From positions 151,399 through 215,398 of the forward strand of contig NZ_LMQB01000027.1 in the NCBI RefSeq assembly GCF_001424045.1: a stretch of DNA of 64,000 nucleotides. The letters are read 5' to 3'. The position numbers and the translations under genes were made by a program. The notes beneath the pieces are model-generated. The model made no database searches. It saw nothing but the letters and a program-made list of their open reading frames with translations, and had not been told where the DNA came from. This document shows, piece after piece, positions 38,011-46,735 of the stretch (the stretch's first letter is position 1; each line of letters starts with the position of its first letter). This DNA comes from Rhizobium sp. Leaf371. GTDB taxonomy: Bacteria > Pseudomonadota > Alphaproteobacteria > Rhizobiales > Rhizobiaceae.

Positions 38011-38406
38011 ATGCGGGTATCGACAGACGCCATGATGGCCATGCTGCGGCAGCCGCGCGACACGGACACGCCTGGCGGGCGGCTGTTTCGCGCACGCGGC
38101 GTGCTCAATCTCAGCCTCGACGACCTCGCCGAGCGTCTTACAGTGTTGCCGGAGACGGTCTCCGACTGGGAGCGCGACCGCAGCGAGCCGGAGGGAGAAA
38201 AGCTGGCGCTGCTCGCGGATCTCCTGGGCGTGACGCCGCGATGGCTGATCGCCGGGATCACCGAGCCGTCCGGCATCACCCTCTCGCCCTCGGCCATACA
38301 GGCCCTGCTCGAGGAACTCGAGAGCGCGAAGGCGCTGCAGGCGCAGGCGGGAAAGGCGATAGACGCGCTTGAGACCTCGCTTCGCCGCGTCCTAAAGAGT
38401 ATCTGA
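38011..38406 (+). CDS. XRE-family helix-turn-helix protein with C-terminal coiled coil
   Basis: A 131-residue protein. A Cro/CI-type HTH covers about 25-80 (RARGVLNLSLDDLAERLTVLPETVSDWERDRSEPEGEKLALLADLLGV). The C-terminal 45 residues look like a coiled coil (LLEELESAKALQAQAGKAIDALETSL). Binding partners unknown. ATG 38011 has GAGGAG 8 bp upstream. It lies 76 bp before the formaldehyde dehydrogenase gene and might regulate it, but this is only inference. Confidence 0.8.
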   Translation: MRVSTDAMMAMLRQPRDTDTPGGRLFRARGVLNLSLDDLAERLTVLPETVSDWERDRSEPEGEKLALLADLLGVTPRWLIAGITEPSGITLSPSAIQALLEELESAKALQAQAGKAIDALETSLRRVLKSI

Positions 38407-38482
38407 ACAGAGATATCGAATCGTGCGCGCCGGCCGCTCGGCATCGCGCCCCATCAAAAGCATTAGATCCAGGAGACATTTC

Positions 38483-39610
38483 ATGGACGTTCGCGCTGCC
38501 GTTGCCGTTCAGGCTGGCAAACCCCTCGAAATCATGACCGTGCAACTGGATGGACCGCGCGCCGGCGAAGTTCTCGTCGAGATCAAGGCGACCGGCATCT
38601 GCCACACGGACGAGTTCACCCTGTCGGGTGCCGATCCGGAAGGCCTGTTTCCCGCCATTCTCGGCCATGAGGGTGCGGGCATCGTGGTCGATGTCGGCCC
38701 GGGCGTGACGTCGCTGAAGAAGGGCGACCATGTCATTCCGCTCTACACGCCGGAATGCCGCGAGTGCTATTCGTGCCTGTCGCGCAAGACGAACCTCTGC
38801 ACCTCCATCCGCGCCACGCAGGGCCAGGGCCTCATGCCGGACGGCACCTCGCGGTTCTCGATCGGCAAGGACAAGATCTTCCACTACATGGGCTGCTCGA
38901 CCTTCGCCAATTTCACGGTCCTGCCGGAAATCGCGCTCGCCAAGGTCAACCCGGACGCGCCCTTCGACAAGATCTGCTATATCGGCTGCGGCGTCACGAC
39001 CGGCATTGGCGCCGTCATCAACACGGCCAAGGTGGAGATCGGCTCGACGGCCATCGTCTTCGGTCTCGGCGGCATCGGGCTGAACGTACTGCAGGGCCTG
39101 CGTCTGGCCGGCGCGGACATGATCATCGGCGTCGACATCAACAACGACCGCAAGGCCTGGGGCGAAAAGTTCGGCATGACGCATTTCGTCAATCCGAAGG
39201 AGGTCGGCGACGACATCGTGCCCTTCCTCGTCAACATGACGAAGCGCAACGGTGACACGATCGGCGGCGCCGACTACACATTCGACTGCACAGGCAACAC
39301 CAAGGTGATGCGCCAGGCGCTTGAGTCTTCGCATCGCGGCTGGGGCAAATCCGTCATCATCGGCGTTGCCGGCGCGGGCCAGGAAATCTCCACCCGCCCC
39401 TTCCAGCTGGTCACCGGCCGCAACTGGATGGGCACCGCCTTCGGTGGCGCGCGCGGCCGCACCGACGTGCCGAAGATCGTCGAATGGTACATGGAAGGCA
39501 AGATCCAGATCGACCCGATGATCACCCACACGATGCCGCTCGACGACATCAACAAGGGCTTCGACCTGATGCATGCGGGCGAAAGCATCCGCAGCGTCGT
39601 GATCTATTGA
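38483..39610 (+). CDS. frmA: S-(hydroxymethyl)glutathione dehydrogenase (class III alcohol dehydrogenase)
   Basis: Oxidises the glutathione adduct of formaldehyde to S-formylglutathione with NAD. 375 residues. Zinc-binding sites: GICHTDE and GHEGAG for catalytic zinc, CRECYSCLSRKTNLC for structural zinc; NAD loop GLGGIGLN. Start ATG 38483 with AGGAG upstream. Three genes between it and the S-formylglutathione hydrolase are unrelated, but the pair complete the glutathione-dependent formaldehyde pathway (EC 1.1.1.284 then 3.1.2.12). Also acts as S-nitrosoglutathione reductase in other organisms. Confidence 0.96.
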   Translation: MDVRAAVAVQAGKPLEIMTVQLDGPRAGEVLVEIKATGICHTDEFTLSGADPEGLFPAILGHEGAGIVVDVGPGVTSLKKGDHVIPLYTPECRECYSCLSRKTNLCTSIRATQGQGLMPDGTSRFSIGKDKIFHYMGCSTFANFTVLPEIALAKVNPDAPFDKICYIGCGVTTGIGAVINTAKVEIGSTAIVFGLGGIGLNVLQGLRLAGADMIIGVDINNDRKAWGEKFGMTHFVNPKEVGDDIVPFLVNMTKRNGDTIGGADYTFDCTGNTKVMRQALESSHRGWGKSVIIGVAGAGQEISTRPFQLVTGRNWMGTAFGGARGRTDVPKIVEWYMEGKIQIDPMITHTMPLDDINKGFDLMHAGESIRSVVIY

Positions 39611-40092
39611 TGGGACACACGCCCTACGAGGTCGACCTGCGGGCGATGGATGCCCTGTCCGCGGCCGACCTCTATGCATTGCTGAAGATGCGTGTCGATG
39701 TGTTCGTGGTGGAGCAGACCTGCCCCTACCCCGAGCTCGACGGCAAGGATGCGACGGCACTGCATCTCCGGCTGATGGAAGGCGAAACGCTCGTCGCCTC
39801 CGCGCGGCTGTTGCCGTCCAAGGGGTCGGGCGAACCGGCGCGCATCGGTCGCGTCGTCGTCTCGCCGGATCACCGCGGAAAGCAGCTCGGCAACGCCGTG
39901 ATGCGCGAGGCGATCTCCGCCTGCGAGACCGCCTTTCCGGGCGCGCCGATCGCGCTGTCCGCGCAGAGCCATCTGCGGGCGTTCTATGCGCGCCTCGGCT
40001 TCGAGGCAACGTCGGACGAGTATGTCGAAGACGGCATTCCGCATGTGGACATGCTGCGGCAGCCGCCACCCGTTTCGCTGGAGGTCGCGTGA
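39610..40092 (+). CDS. ElaA-like GNAT acetyltransferase
   Basis: A 160-residue GNAT-fold protein similar to E. coli ElaA. The N-terminal motif LSAADLYALLKMRVDVFVVEQTCPYPELDGKD is diagnostic for that group, and the acetyl-CoA loop is RVVVSPDHRGKQLGNAVM. Acceptor unknown. Its start codon overlaps the stop of frmA by one base (TGATG) and its stop overlaps the next gene's GTG start, so the three genes are tightly coupled. Confidence 0.88.
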   Translation: MGHTPYEVDLRAMDALSAADLYALLKMRVDVFVVEQTCPYPELDGKDATALHLRLMEGETLVASARLLPSKGSGEPARIGRVVVSPDHRGKQLGNAVMREAISACETAFPGAPIALSAQSHLRAFYARLGFEATSDEYVEDGIPHVDMLRQPPPVSLEVA

Positions 40093-40532
40093 TCTACGTC
40101 GATGCCGATGCCTGCCCCGTCAAGCCGGAGATCCTCAAGGTCGCCGAACGGCATGATCTGCCGGTGACGCTGGTTGCCAATTCCGGGCTGCGTCCGTCGC
40201 GCGATCCGATGGTGACGAACGTGATCGTCTCGGCCGGTTTCGATGCGGCCGACGACTGGATCGCGGAGCGTGCAGGCCCCGGCGACGTAGTCATCACGGC
40301 GGATGTACCTCTCGCAGGACGCTGTGTTGCCAAGGGGGCGCTCGTGACAGGGCCCACAGGGCGCGTCTTCGATGTCGCCAATATCGGCATGGCGACTGCC
40401 ATGCGGGATCTCGGCGCCCATCTGAGAGAAACGGGCGAAAGCCGCGGCTTCAATGCCGCCTTTACCGCCCGCGACCGCTCGGCCTTTCTCGAAACGCTCG
40501 ACCGGCTCTGCCGGCGCGCAAAGCAGGCCTGA
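40089..40532 (+). CDS. YaiI/YqxD family protein (DUF188)
   Basis: A 147-residue conserved protein, UPF0178/DUF188. Signature IYVDADACPVK at the N-terminus and VVITADVPLAGRCV in the middle; both resemble the acidic active site of PIN-type nucleases, though activity is not proven. GTG at 40089 overlaps the previous stop. Conserved in many proteobacteria; function unknown. Confidence 0.88.
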   Translation: MIYVDADACPVKPEILKVAERHDLPVTLVANSGLRPSRDPMVTNVIVSAGFDAADDWIAERAGPGDVVITADVPLAGRCVAKGALVTGPTGRVFDVANIGMATAMRDLGAHLRETGESRGFNAAFTARDRSAFLETLDRLCRRAKQA

Positions 40533-40536
40533 ACCC

Positions 40537-41202
40537 GTGGCGGACACACGTGGCGCACTCATTCCCCGGCGGCATCTTCCCTTTACGCTCGGCGCCATCG
40601 CGGCCGCTTTGTCGCTGCCGGTGGGCTTCCTCGAAAGCGGGCGGTTCGCCATCGAGCTCGCGGCCGTCCTGTTCTTCCTCGTCTATCTCGGCATGATCGC
40701 GATCCGCATTCCGACGCTGAGCGGGTCCTATCTCAAAGAAAATGCGGCCGGCACCGACGAGCCGGAGATCGTCATTCTCGGCGTCACCCTTGCGGCCGTC
40801 GTCATCTGCCTCGGCTCCCTGTTTCAGGCGTTGAACGAGAAGGATGGAGCGCCGCTTCCCGAGCAGATCCTCGCCTTCGCCTCCGTGGCGCTCGGCTGGC
40901 TGACGGTCCACACCATGGCGGCGATTCACTACGCGCACCGCTACTGGAGCCCCGAGCTTGCAAGTGACGACGCGGGTGAGAACGGCAATCGTCGCGGCCT
41001 CGACTTTCCGGGAACGGACATGCCGGGCATCTTCGATTTCCTCTATTTTTCCTTCGTCATCGGCATGACGGCGCAAACGTCGGACGTCGCGATCAACACG
41101 ACGGCCATGCGCAAGATCAACCTGATCCACGCCGTCGTCTCGTATTTCTTCAACACCGTGCTCATCGCCGTGGCGGTCAATGCCGCGGTCGCTTTGCTCT
41201 GA
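40537..41202 (+). CDS. DUF1345 family membrane protein
   Basis: A 221-residue integral membrane protein matching the DUF1345 family. Five to six hydrophobic segments; the conserved LGWLTVHTMAAIHYAHRYW and DFLYFSFVIGMTAQTSDVAI motifs are clear. Function unknown. GTG 40537 (VADTRGALIPRR) is preferred over the shadow upstream. It lies 4 bp after the YaiI gene and 34 bp before the hydrolase gene, so all seem to form one transcript. Confidence 0.82.
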   Translation: MADTRGALIPRRHLPFTLGAIAAALSLPVGFLESGRFAIELAAVLFFLVYLGMIAIRIPTLSGSYLKENAAGTDEPEIVILGVTLAAVVICLGSLFQALNEKDGAPLPEQILAFASVALGWLTVHTMAAIHYAHRYWSPELASDDAGENGNRRGLDFPGTDMPGIFDFLYFSFVIGMTAQTSDVAINTTAMRKINLIHAVVSYFFNTVLIAVAVNAAVALL

Positions 41203-41236
41203 ACACATCGTCCGACCTGCCCAGAGGAAGTCTCCC

Positions 41237-42070
41237 ATGAAAGTCCTGTCCCAGACCATCGCCTTCGGCGGCATGCAAGGCGTCTATTCGCATCGTTCGG
41301 AGGCCTGCGACTGCGATATGACCTTTGCCGTCTTCGTGCCGCCGCAGGCAGTGAGCCAGCCCTGCCCGGTCGTCTGGTATCTCTCCGGCCTGACCTGCAA
41401 CCACGCCAATGTGATGGAGAAGGGCGAGTACCGGCGGCTGGCGGCCGAACTTGGCCTCATCATCGTCTGCCCGGATACCAGCCCGCGCGGCGACGATGTC
41501 GCGGACGAGGCGGCGAACTGGCAGATGGGCAAGGGTGCCGGCTTCTACCTCGATGCGACGCAGGAACCGTGGGCGCGCCATTATCGCATGGAAACCTACA
41601 TCACGCAGGAACTGCCGGCGCTGATCGCCGCGCAATTTCGCGCCGACATGAGCCGTCAGGCAATCTTCGGCCACTCGATGGGCGGCCATGGCGCGATGAC
41701 CATCGCGCTCAAAAACCCGGACCGCTTCCGCAGCTGCTCGGCCTTCGCGCCCATCGTCCAGCCCTCGACGGCCGATTGGTCGAGCGGCGCGTTCGAGAAA
41801 TATCTCGGCGCGGACAAAGCCGCATGGCGGGCTTATGATGCCTGCGCGCTGGTCGAGGACGGCGCCCGCTTCCCGGAATTCCTGATCGACCAGGGAACGG
41901 CCGACGGCTTTCTGGAGACGGGTCTGCGTCCCTGGCTGTTCGAGGACGCGATCAAGGGAACCGGCATCGCCCTGACGCTGCGGATGCAGGAGCGTTACGA
42001 TCACTCCTATTACTTCATCTCCACGTTCATGGACGATCATCTGCGCTGGCATGCGGAGCGGCTGGCGTGA
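41237..42070 (+). CDS. fghA: S-formylglutathione hydrolase
   Basis: Hydrolyses S-formylglutathione to formate and glutathione, completing formaldehyde oxidation after the class III dehydrogenase. 277 residues of the esterase D family. The serine is in GHSMGGHG; the acid is expected in DQGTADGF and the histidine in DHSYYF. VVWYLSGLTCNHANVMEKGEYRR is also characteristic. Start ATG 41237 with AGAGGAAG upstream. Confidence 0.95.
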   Translation: MKVLSQTIAFGGMQGVYSHRSEACDCDMTFAVFVPPQAVSQPCPVVWYLSGLTCNHANVMEKGEYRRLAAELGLIIVCPDTSPRGDDVADEAANWQMGKGAGFYLDATQEPWARHYRMETYITQELPALIAAQFRADMSRQAIFGHSMGGHGAMTIALKNPDRFRSCSAFAPIVQPSTADWSSGAFEKYLGADKAAWRAYDACALVEDGARFPEFLIDQGTADGFLETGLRPWLFEDAIKGTGIALTLRMQERYDHSYYFISTFMDDHLRWHAERLA

Positions 42071-42128
42071 TGACGGGGACGGCAGACCGACCCCACGCGC
42101 CGACGATCGGTGACGGGAGACGGCGGCG

Positions 42129-42506
42129 ATGCTGAATATTCTCCTGGTCGCGCTTGGCGGTGCCAGCGGCTCCGTGCTGCGCTATCTCGCCGGGATCGCC
42201 AGCGTCCGGCTGATGGGTGCGGGCTTTCCCTGGGGAACGCTGTTCGTCAACGTCACCGGCTCGTTCCTCATCGGCGTGCTGTCCGAGGTCATCGCCCGGC
42301 GGTTCGGGGCCTCGCCCGAGCTGCGTCTGTTCCTCGTCACCGGCATCCTCGGTGGCTACACCACCTTCTCGGCCTTCTCGCTCGATGCAGCAATGCTCGC
42401 CGAACAGGGCCAATTCGGCGCGGCGGCGCTCTATGTGGCCCTCAGCCTCGTCCTTTCCGGCCTCGCCGTCGTTGCAGGTCTGGCCCTGATGCGCGCAATC
42501 GTCTAA
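42129..42506 (+). CDS. crcB: Fluoride channel Fluc/CrcB
   Basis: A 125-residue four-helix membrane protein that exports fluoride as a dual-topology dimer. Signature: GASGSVLRY, the conserved Asn in FVNVTGSFLIG and GILGGYTTFSAFS. There is only a 58-bp gap upstream, in which I see no fluoride riboswitch. Lies 58 bp after fghA and 65 bp before rluC. Confidence 0.93.
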   Translation: MLNILLVALGGASGSVLRYLAGIASVRLMGAGFPWGTLFVNVTGSFLIGVLSEVIARRFGASPELRLFLVTGILGGYTTFSAFSLDAAMLAEQGQFGAAALYVALSLVLSGLAVVAGLALMRAIV

Positions 42507-42571
42507 AGCGGGCGCTTGACGACGATGATGGATGGCTGGCCCTTTGGCCGCCAAGGACGAAAGACCAGGAC

Positions 42572-43558
42572 ATGGCGGGTATCGAGCACAAGACGGTGGA
42601 AGCCGATGAAAACGGCATGCGCCTCGATCGCTGGTTCAAGGTGCACTATCCCGGCCTCGGCTTCGGGCCGCTGCAGAAGTTGCTGCGCTCCGGCCAGGTT
42701 CGCGTCAATGGCGGCCGGGTGAAATCCGATTTTCGCGTGGAAGCCGGGCAGTCGATCCGCATTCCGCCGATGGATGTCGATGAGAACCGCAAGACCGGGC
42801 CGATTCCGAACCACGACCTGAAGCACTCGTCCGACCACGAACTTCTGTCGCGCATGCTGCTGCATGAGGACGCCAAGGTGATCGTGCTCAACAAGCCGCC
42901 GGGCATCGCCGTGCAGGGCGGATCCGGCCTCAACCGGCATATCGATCAGATGCTCGAAGCCTGGACCAGCCCGAAGGGCGAAAAGCCGCGCCTCGTGCAC
43001 CGGCTCGACCGCGATACATCGGGTGTTCTGGTCGTGGCGCGCACCCGCGGCGCGGCGCAGAAGCTGACCGCCGCGTTTCGCGAACGCGACACGAAGAAGA
43101 CCTATTGGTCGCTGGTCAAGGGCGTGCCGCGCAAGCGCGAGGACAAGGTGTCCAGCTGGCTCGTCAAGGAGCAGACGCCGGATGGCGACCGGATGCGCAT
43201 CGCCCGCCATGGCGACGATGGCGCCGACCATGCGATTTCCTACTACCGGGTGCTGGAGCAGGCAGGCCAGAACTTCGCCTGGCTGGAGATGGAGCCTTAT
43301 ACCGGCCGGACGCACCAGCTGCGCGTCCATGCCCTGCACATCGGCCACCCGATTCTCGGCGATCCCAAATATTTCGATGATGCGCCCAGCTGGAATTTCC
43401 CGAGCGGCGTCCAGAACCGCCTCCATCTGCATGCACGCAAGATCGACATTCCCCATCCCGATGGCGGACGCCTGACGATCACGGCGCCGATGCCCCAGCA
43501 TATGGTTCAGACCTGGAACCTGTTCGGTTTCGACATGGCCAATGCCGGAGAGGAATGA
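42572..43558 (+). CDS. rluC: RluA-family pseudouridine synthase (RluC-like)
   Basis: Converts uridines to pseudouridine, probably in 23S rRNA. 328 residues. An S4 RNA-binding domain occupies about 12-75 (RLDRWFKVHYPGLGFGPLQKLLRSGQVRVNG). The catalytic aspartate is in HRLDRDTSGVLVVARTR, followed by KTYWSLVKG and GRTHQLRVHALHIGHPILGD. RluC-like placement is by overall pattern, so the exact target is not certain. The stop overlaps the next gene. Confidence 0.92.
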   Translation: MAGIEHKTVEADENGMRLDRWFKVHYPGLGFGPLQKLLRSGQVRVNGGRVKSDFRVEAGQSIRIPPMDVDENRKTGPIPNHDLKHSSDHELLSRMLLHEDAKVIVLNKPPGIAVQGGSGLNRHIDQMLEAWTSPKGEKPRLVHRLDRDTSGVLVVARTRGAAQKLTAAFRERDTKKTYWSLVKGVPRKREDKVSSWLVKEQTPDGDRMRIARHGDDGADHAISYYRVLEQAGQNFAWLEMEPYTGRTHQLRVHALHIGHPILGDPKYFDDAPSWNFPSGVQNRLHLHARKIDIPHPDGGRLTITAPMPQHMVQTWNLFGFDMANAGEE

Positions 43559-44214
43559 TGCGGCTGGTTCTGTTCGATTGCGACGGCACGCTGGTCGATA
43601 GCGCGGGCGTGATCCATGAGACGATGGCGCGGACGTTCGACGCATTCGGCCTCGCCCCGCCCGCCCTTGATGACACGAAGTCCATCATCGGGCTGACCCT
43701 CGACATCGCGATCGCCCGGTTGACCGGGGAGCCTCATGTCGATGATCGGGCGCTCGCGATGACGGCACACTATAAGGCCATCTACACGGATGTGCGTGCC
43801 GAAGGCTTTTCCGAACGGCCCTTCCCGGGCATCGCCGCCCTGATGCGCACGCTCGGGCAGCGGGAGGACCTCGTCGTCGGTGCGGTGACGGGCAAATCCC
43901 GGCGCGGGCTCGACATCATTCGTACGTCGCACGGTTTTCATTTCACGGTCTCGCGCACGGCCGACGACTGCCCGTCGAAGCCGCACCCGGCGATGGTCAC
44001 CGAATGCTGCGCGGAAGCCGGCTTCGAGCCGCGCGACACGCTTGTCATCGGCGATGCCATCTACGATATGCAGATGGCAAAGGGTGCGGGCGCAACGGCG
44101 ATCGGCGTTTCCTGGGGCTATGCGCCCCCGACTGCCCTTCTTGCCGCCGGCGCCGACCATATCGTCCAGACGCCGGACGATATCCTTGCTCTGCTGGAGA
44201 CTGCGCATGCCTGA
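43555..44214 (+). CDS. HAD-IA family hydrolase (phosphoglycolate phosphatase-like)
   Basis: A 219-residue HAD-superfamily phosphatase. Motif I DCDGTLVD (8-15), motif II in GAVTGKS, and motifs III/IV in SKPHP and VIGDAIYDMQMA. The cap region is the alpha-helical type. It resembles Gph; substrate unproven. ATG 43555 overlaps the rluC stop (ATGATG). Overlaps the following ATP12 gene start by 8 bp. Confidence 0.9.
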   Translation: MMRLVLFDCDGTLVDSAGVIHETMARTFDAFGLAPPALDDTKSIIGLTLDIAIARLTGEPHVDDRALAMTAHYKAIYTDVRAEGFSERPFPGIAALMRTLGQREDLVVGAVTGKSRRGLDIIRTSHGFHFTVSRTADDCPSKPHPAMVTECCAEAGFEPRDTLVIGDAIYDMQMAKGAGATAIGVSWGYAPPTALLAAGADHIVQTPDDILALLETAHA

Positions 44215-44998
44215 TATCCGCGACGACTTCACCAACACGTTCAGCGATCCCGACCCGGTCCGGCGCGCGCAGATCCAGATGCTCAAGCCCCTGCCGAAGC
44301 GATTCTACAAGGATGTCTCGATCGGCCCCGTCGAGGATGGCACATTCGCCATTCTTCTCGACGGTCGCCCGGTGAAGACCCCCGCCAAGCAGGTGCTCGC
44401 CGTACCGACCAGAAGTCTGGCCGAACGCCTGGCGGCGGAATGGGAGGCCCAGGTCGAACAGATCGATCCCGGCATCATGCCGGTGACGCGTCTCGTCAAC
44501 AGCGCGCTCGATGGCGTCTCAAAGGACATCGGCGCCGTGTTCGACGATATCCTCAACTTTTCAGGCACGGACATGCTCTGCTACCGCGCCGACCAGCCGG
44601 AAGGGCTCGTCGCCCGTCAGCAGGCGCAGTGGGACCCGATTCTCGACTGGATGTCGGTCACGTTCGGTGCGCATTTCATCCTTGCGGAAGGCGTGATCCA
44701 CCAGAGCCAGCCGCAGGCCGCGATCTCCGCATTCGCCGACGCGCTGCGCGCCTATCGGACACCGCTCGCGCTCTCGGCGCTGCACGCCATGACCACGCTC
44801 ACCGGTTCCGCGATCCTGCCGCTGGCCATTGCCGAGCGGCGCCTGAGCGTGGACGAGGCCTGGGCGCTGGCGCATCTCGATGAGGACTGGCAGATCGAGC
44901 ACTGGGGCACGGACGACGAAGCGTTCCAGCGCCGTGAACTGCGCTGGCGCGACATGCAGGCGGCCAGCGCCGTTCTCGATTCGATTCGGACCGCGTAA
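44207..44998 (+). CDS. ATP12-family chaperone for F1-ATPase assembly
   Basis: A 263-residue homologue of mitochondrial Atp12, which helps assemble the F1 alpha subunit. Features: PLPKRFYKDVSIGPVEDGTFAILLDGRPVKTPAKQVLAVPT, LAERLAAEWEAQ and TDMLCYRA...LVARQQAQWDPILDW. Found mainly in alphaproteobacteria and mitochondria, consistent with the organism. It overlaps the HAD gene by 8 bp and so belongs to the rluC-HAD-ATP12 unit. Confidence 0.92.
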   Translation: MPDIRDDFTNTFSDPDPVRRAQIQMLKPLPKRFYKDVSIGPVEDGTFAILLDGRPVKTPAKQVLAVPTRSLAERLAAEWEAQVEQIDPGIMPVTRLVNSALDGVSKDIGAVFDDILNFSGTDMLCYRADQPEGLVARQQAQWDPILDWMSVTFGAHFILAEGVIHQSQPQAAISAFADALRAYRTPLALSALHAMTTLTGSAILPLAIAERRLSVDEAWALAHLDEDWQIEHWGTDDEAFQRRELRWRDMQAASAVLDSIRTA

Positions 44999-45001
44999 GG
45001 T

Positions 45002-45316
45002 TCAAGCCGTGAGCTTAAGCCCGGCGATGCCTGCGACGATCAGGCCGATGCAGCCGAGGCGAACCGCCGTTGCCGGCTCGGCAAACAGGACGATGCCGAG
45101 AATCACGGTTCCGACCGTGCCGATCCCGGTCCAGATCGCATAGGCCGTGCCGAGCGGAAGCGTCCGCAGCGCCAGGCCGAGAAGCGCGATGCTGGCGATC
45201 ATGGCGCCAATGGTCAGGATGGTGGGAAGAGGCTTCGAGAAGCCATCGGTGTATTTCAGGCCGATGGCCCAACCGATTTCGAACAGTCCCGCGAGAAAAA
45301 GCAGAAGCCAAGCCAT
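45002..45316 (-). CDS. gdx: Guanidinium exporter of the SMR family (SugE/Gdx)
   Basis: A 104-residue small multidrug resistance-family protein with four hydrophobic helices. [19 protein letters not shown] is the SugE/Gdx signature, with the central glutamate E13 essential for proton antiport. The guanidine-II riboswitch upstream supports guanidinium as the substrate. ATG 45314-45316 has AGGAG 8 bp before it (45325-45329), within the riboswitch platform. It converges on the ATP12 gene with only 3 bp between stop codons. Confidence 0.92.
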   Translation of the reverse strand: MAWLLLFLAGLFEIGWAIGLKYTDGFSKPLPTILTIGAMIASIALLGLALRTLPLGTAYAIWTGIGTVGTVILGIVLFAEPATAVRLGCIGLIVAGIAGLKLTA

Positions 45317-45324
45317 GGAGATCA

Positions 45325-45379
45325 CTCCTGTGAGGAGCGAGGTCGTCCCCGCATGGATGAAATATTCGCGGTCGTCCGC
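45325..45379 (-). promoter_or_regulatory. Guanidine-II (mini-ykkC) riboswitch with Shine-Dalgarno platform
   Basis: Two hairpins with ACGA tetraloops, the hallmark of this class. P1 at 45368-45379: GCGG-ACGA-CCGC. P2 at 45337-45352: GCGGGG-ACGA-CCTCGC with one G-U pair. A 15-nt linker lies between them. The last base of P2 also begins CTCCT, which can pair with the AGGAG ribosome site (45325-45329) through a CAC loop. Guanidine binding to P2 should free the site. It controls gdx. Confidence 0.85.
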
Positions 45380-45418
45380 TGTCCTTCTTATGCCACATCC
45401 TGCATCGCCGGGCAATCG

Positions 45419-46735
45419 TCAGCCTTCGCCGCCGCGCTCCTTGCGCAGCTTGTCCCACCAGTCGAGCCGCTTGCGGATGTCCCGCTCGAAGCCCCGTTCC
45501 GGCGGATCGTAAAAGGTCTGGCGCCCCATCTTCTCGGGAAAGTAGTCCTGGCCGGAGAATGCGTCCGGCTCGTCATGATCGTAGCGATAGCCATCGCCAT
45601 AGCCCGCGCCCTTCATCAGCTTCGTCGGCGCGTTGAGAATGTGCTTGGGCGGGAGCAGCGAGCCGTTCTGCTTGGCCGCGCGCATGGCAGCCTTGTAGGC
45701 GGTGTAGACGGCATTCGATTTCGGCGCGGTCGCAAGGTAGACGCAGGCCTGTGCCAGCGCCAGTTCGCCTTCCGGCGAGCCGAGATAGTCGTAGGCGTCC
45801 TTTGCGGCATTGCAGACGACAAGGGCCTGGGGGTCGGCAAGGCCGATATCCTCGACCGCCATGCGCACCAGACGCCGGCCGAGATAGAGCGGGTCCTCCC
45901 CTGCATCGAACATGCGGCAGAGGTAGTAGAGCGCCGCGTCCGGATCCGAGCCGCGCACGGCCTTGTGAAGCGCGGAGATGAGATTGTAGTGGCCGTCCTG
46001 GCCCTTGTCGTAGACCGGTGCCCGGCGCTGGACGACCTCCTGCAGCCCCGAGACGTCGAAGGTTTCGCCCTTCCGCGCCGCGCGCCACACTTCTTCGGCC
46101 AGCGTCAGCGCCGCACGCCCGTCGCCGTCCGCCATGCGGATGAGGCTCGCCCGCGCGTCCTCGTCGAGCGGCAGGGGCTTTGCCTCCGTCGTCTCCGCCC
46201 GGGCCAGAAGCTCCCGCAGACTGTCCTCATCATGCGATCGGAAGGTCAGCACGCGGGCGCGCGAGAGGAGAGCGGCGTTCAGCTCGAACGACGGATTCTC
46301 CGTGGTGGCCCCGACGAGGATAATCGTTCCGTCTTCCATGACAGGGAGAAAACTGTCCTGCTGCGCCCGGTTGAAGCGATGGATCTCATCCACGAAGAGC
46401 AGCGTCTGGCGACCGGACATGCGCCGCGTCCGGGCCATCTCGAAAACCTTCTTAAGATCCGCCACGCCGGAGAAGATCGCGGAAATCTGCTCGAAGGCGA
46501 GCCCCGTCTCGCCGGACAGGAGGCGTGCGACCGTCGTCTTTCCTGTGCCGGGCGGTCCCCAGAAGATCATCGAGCCGAGCGAGCCCGAATCGATCATCCG
46601 CCGCAACGCGCCATCTTCCCCGGTCAGATGCGCCTGCCCGGTGACGTCCGCGAGCGTCTGCGGCCTCAGCCTGTCGGCAAGCGGCCGCTTGGCCTGGTGG
46701 CCTTCCGGCTCATGGGGCGCAAAAAGATCGCTCAT
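45419..46735 (-). CDS. rarA: Replication-associated recombination protein A (AAA+ ATPase)
   Basis: A 438-residue AAA+ ATPase of the RarA/MgsA/WRNIP1 type that acts at stalled replication forks. Walker A GPPGTGKTT, Walker B FVDEIHRF, sensor TTENPSFELN, and the C-terminal DLL-type tetramerisation region. Starts MSDLFAPHEPEG; the ATG overlaps the stop of the protease gene (ATGA). The order rplQ-protease-rarA is one I recall from related genomes. Confidence 0.93.
   Translation of the reverse strand: MSDLFAPHEPEGHQAKRPLADRLRPQTLADVTGQAHLTGEDGALRRMIDSGSLGSMIFWGPPGTGKTTVARLLSGETGLAFEQISAIFSGVADLKKVFEMARTRRMSGRQTLLFVDEIHRFNRAQQDSFLPVMEDGTIILVGATTENPSFELNAALLSRARVLTFRSHDEDSLRELLARAETTEAKPLPLDEDARASLIRMADGDGRAALTLAEEVWRAARKGETFDVSGLQEVVQRRAPVYDKGQDGHYNLISALHKAVRGSDPDAALYYLCRMFDAGEDPLYLGRRLVRMAVEDIGLADPQALVVCNAAKDAYDYLGSPEGELALAQACVYLATAPKSNAVYTAYKAAMRAAKQNGSLLPPKHILNAPTKLMKGAGYGDGYRYDHDEPDAFSGQDYFPEKMGRQTFYDPPERGFERDIRKRLDWWDKLRKERGGEG

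Noticed and set aside
42071..42128. Fluoride riboswitch before crcB
   Set aside because: Only 58 bp are available, and the conserved fluoride-aptamer sequence is not present.
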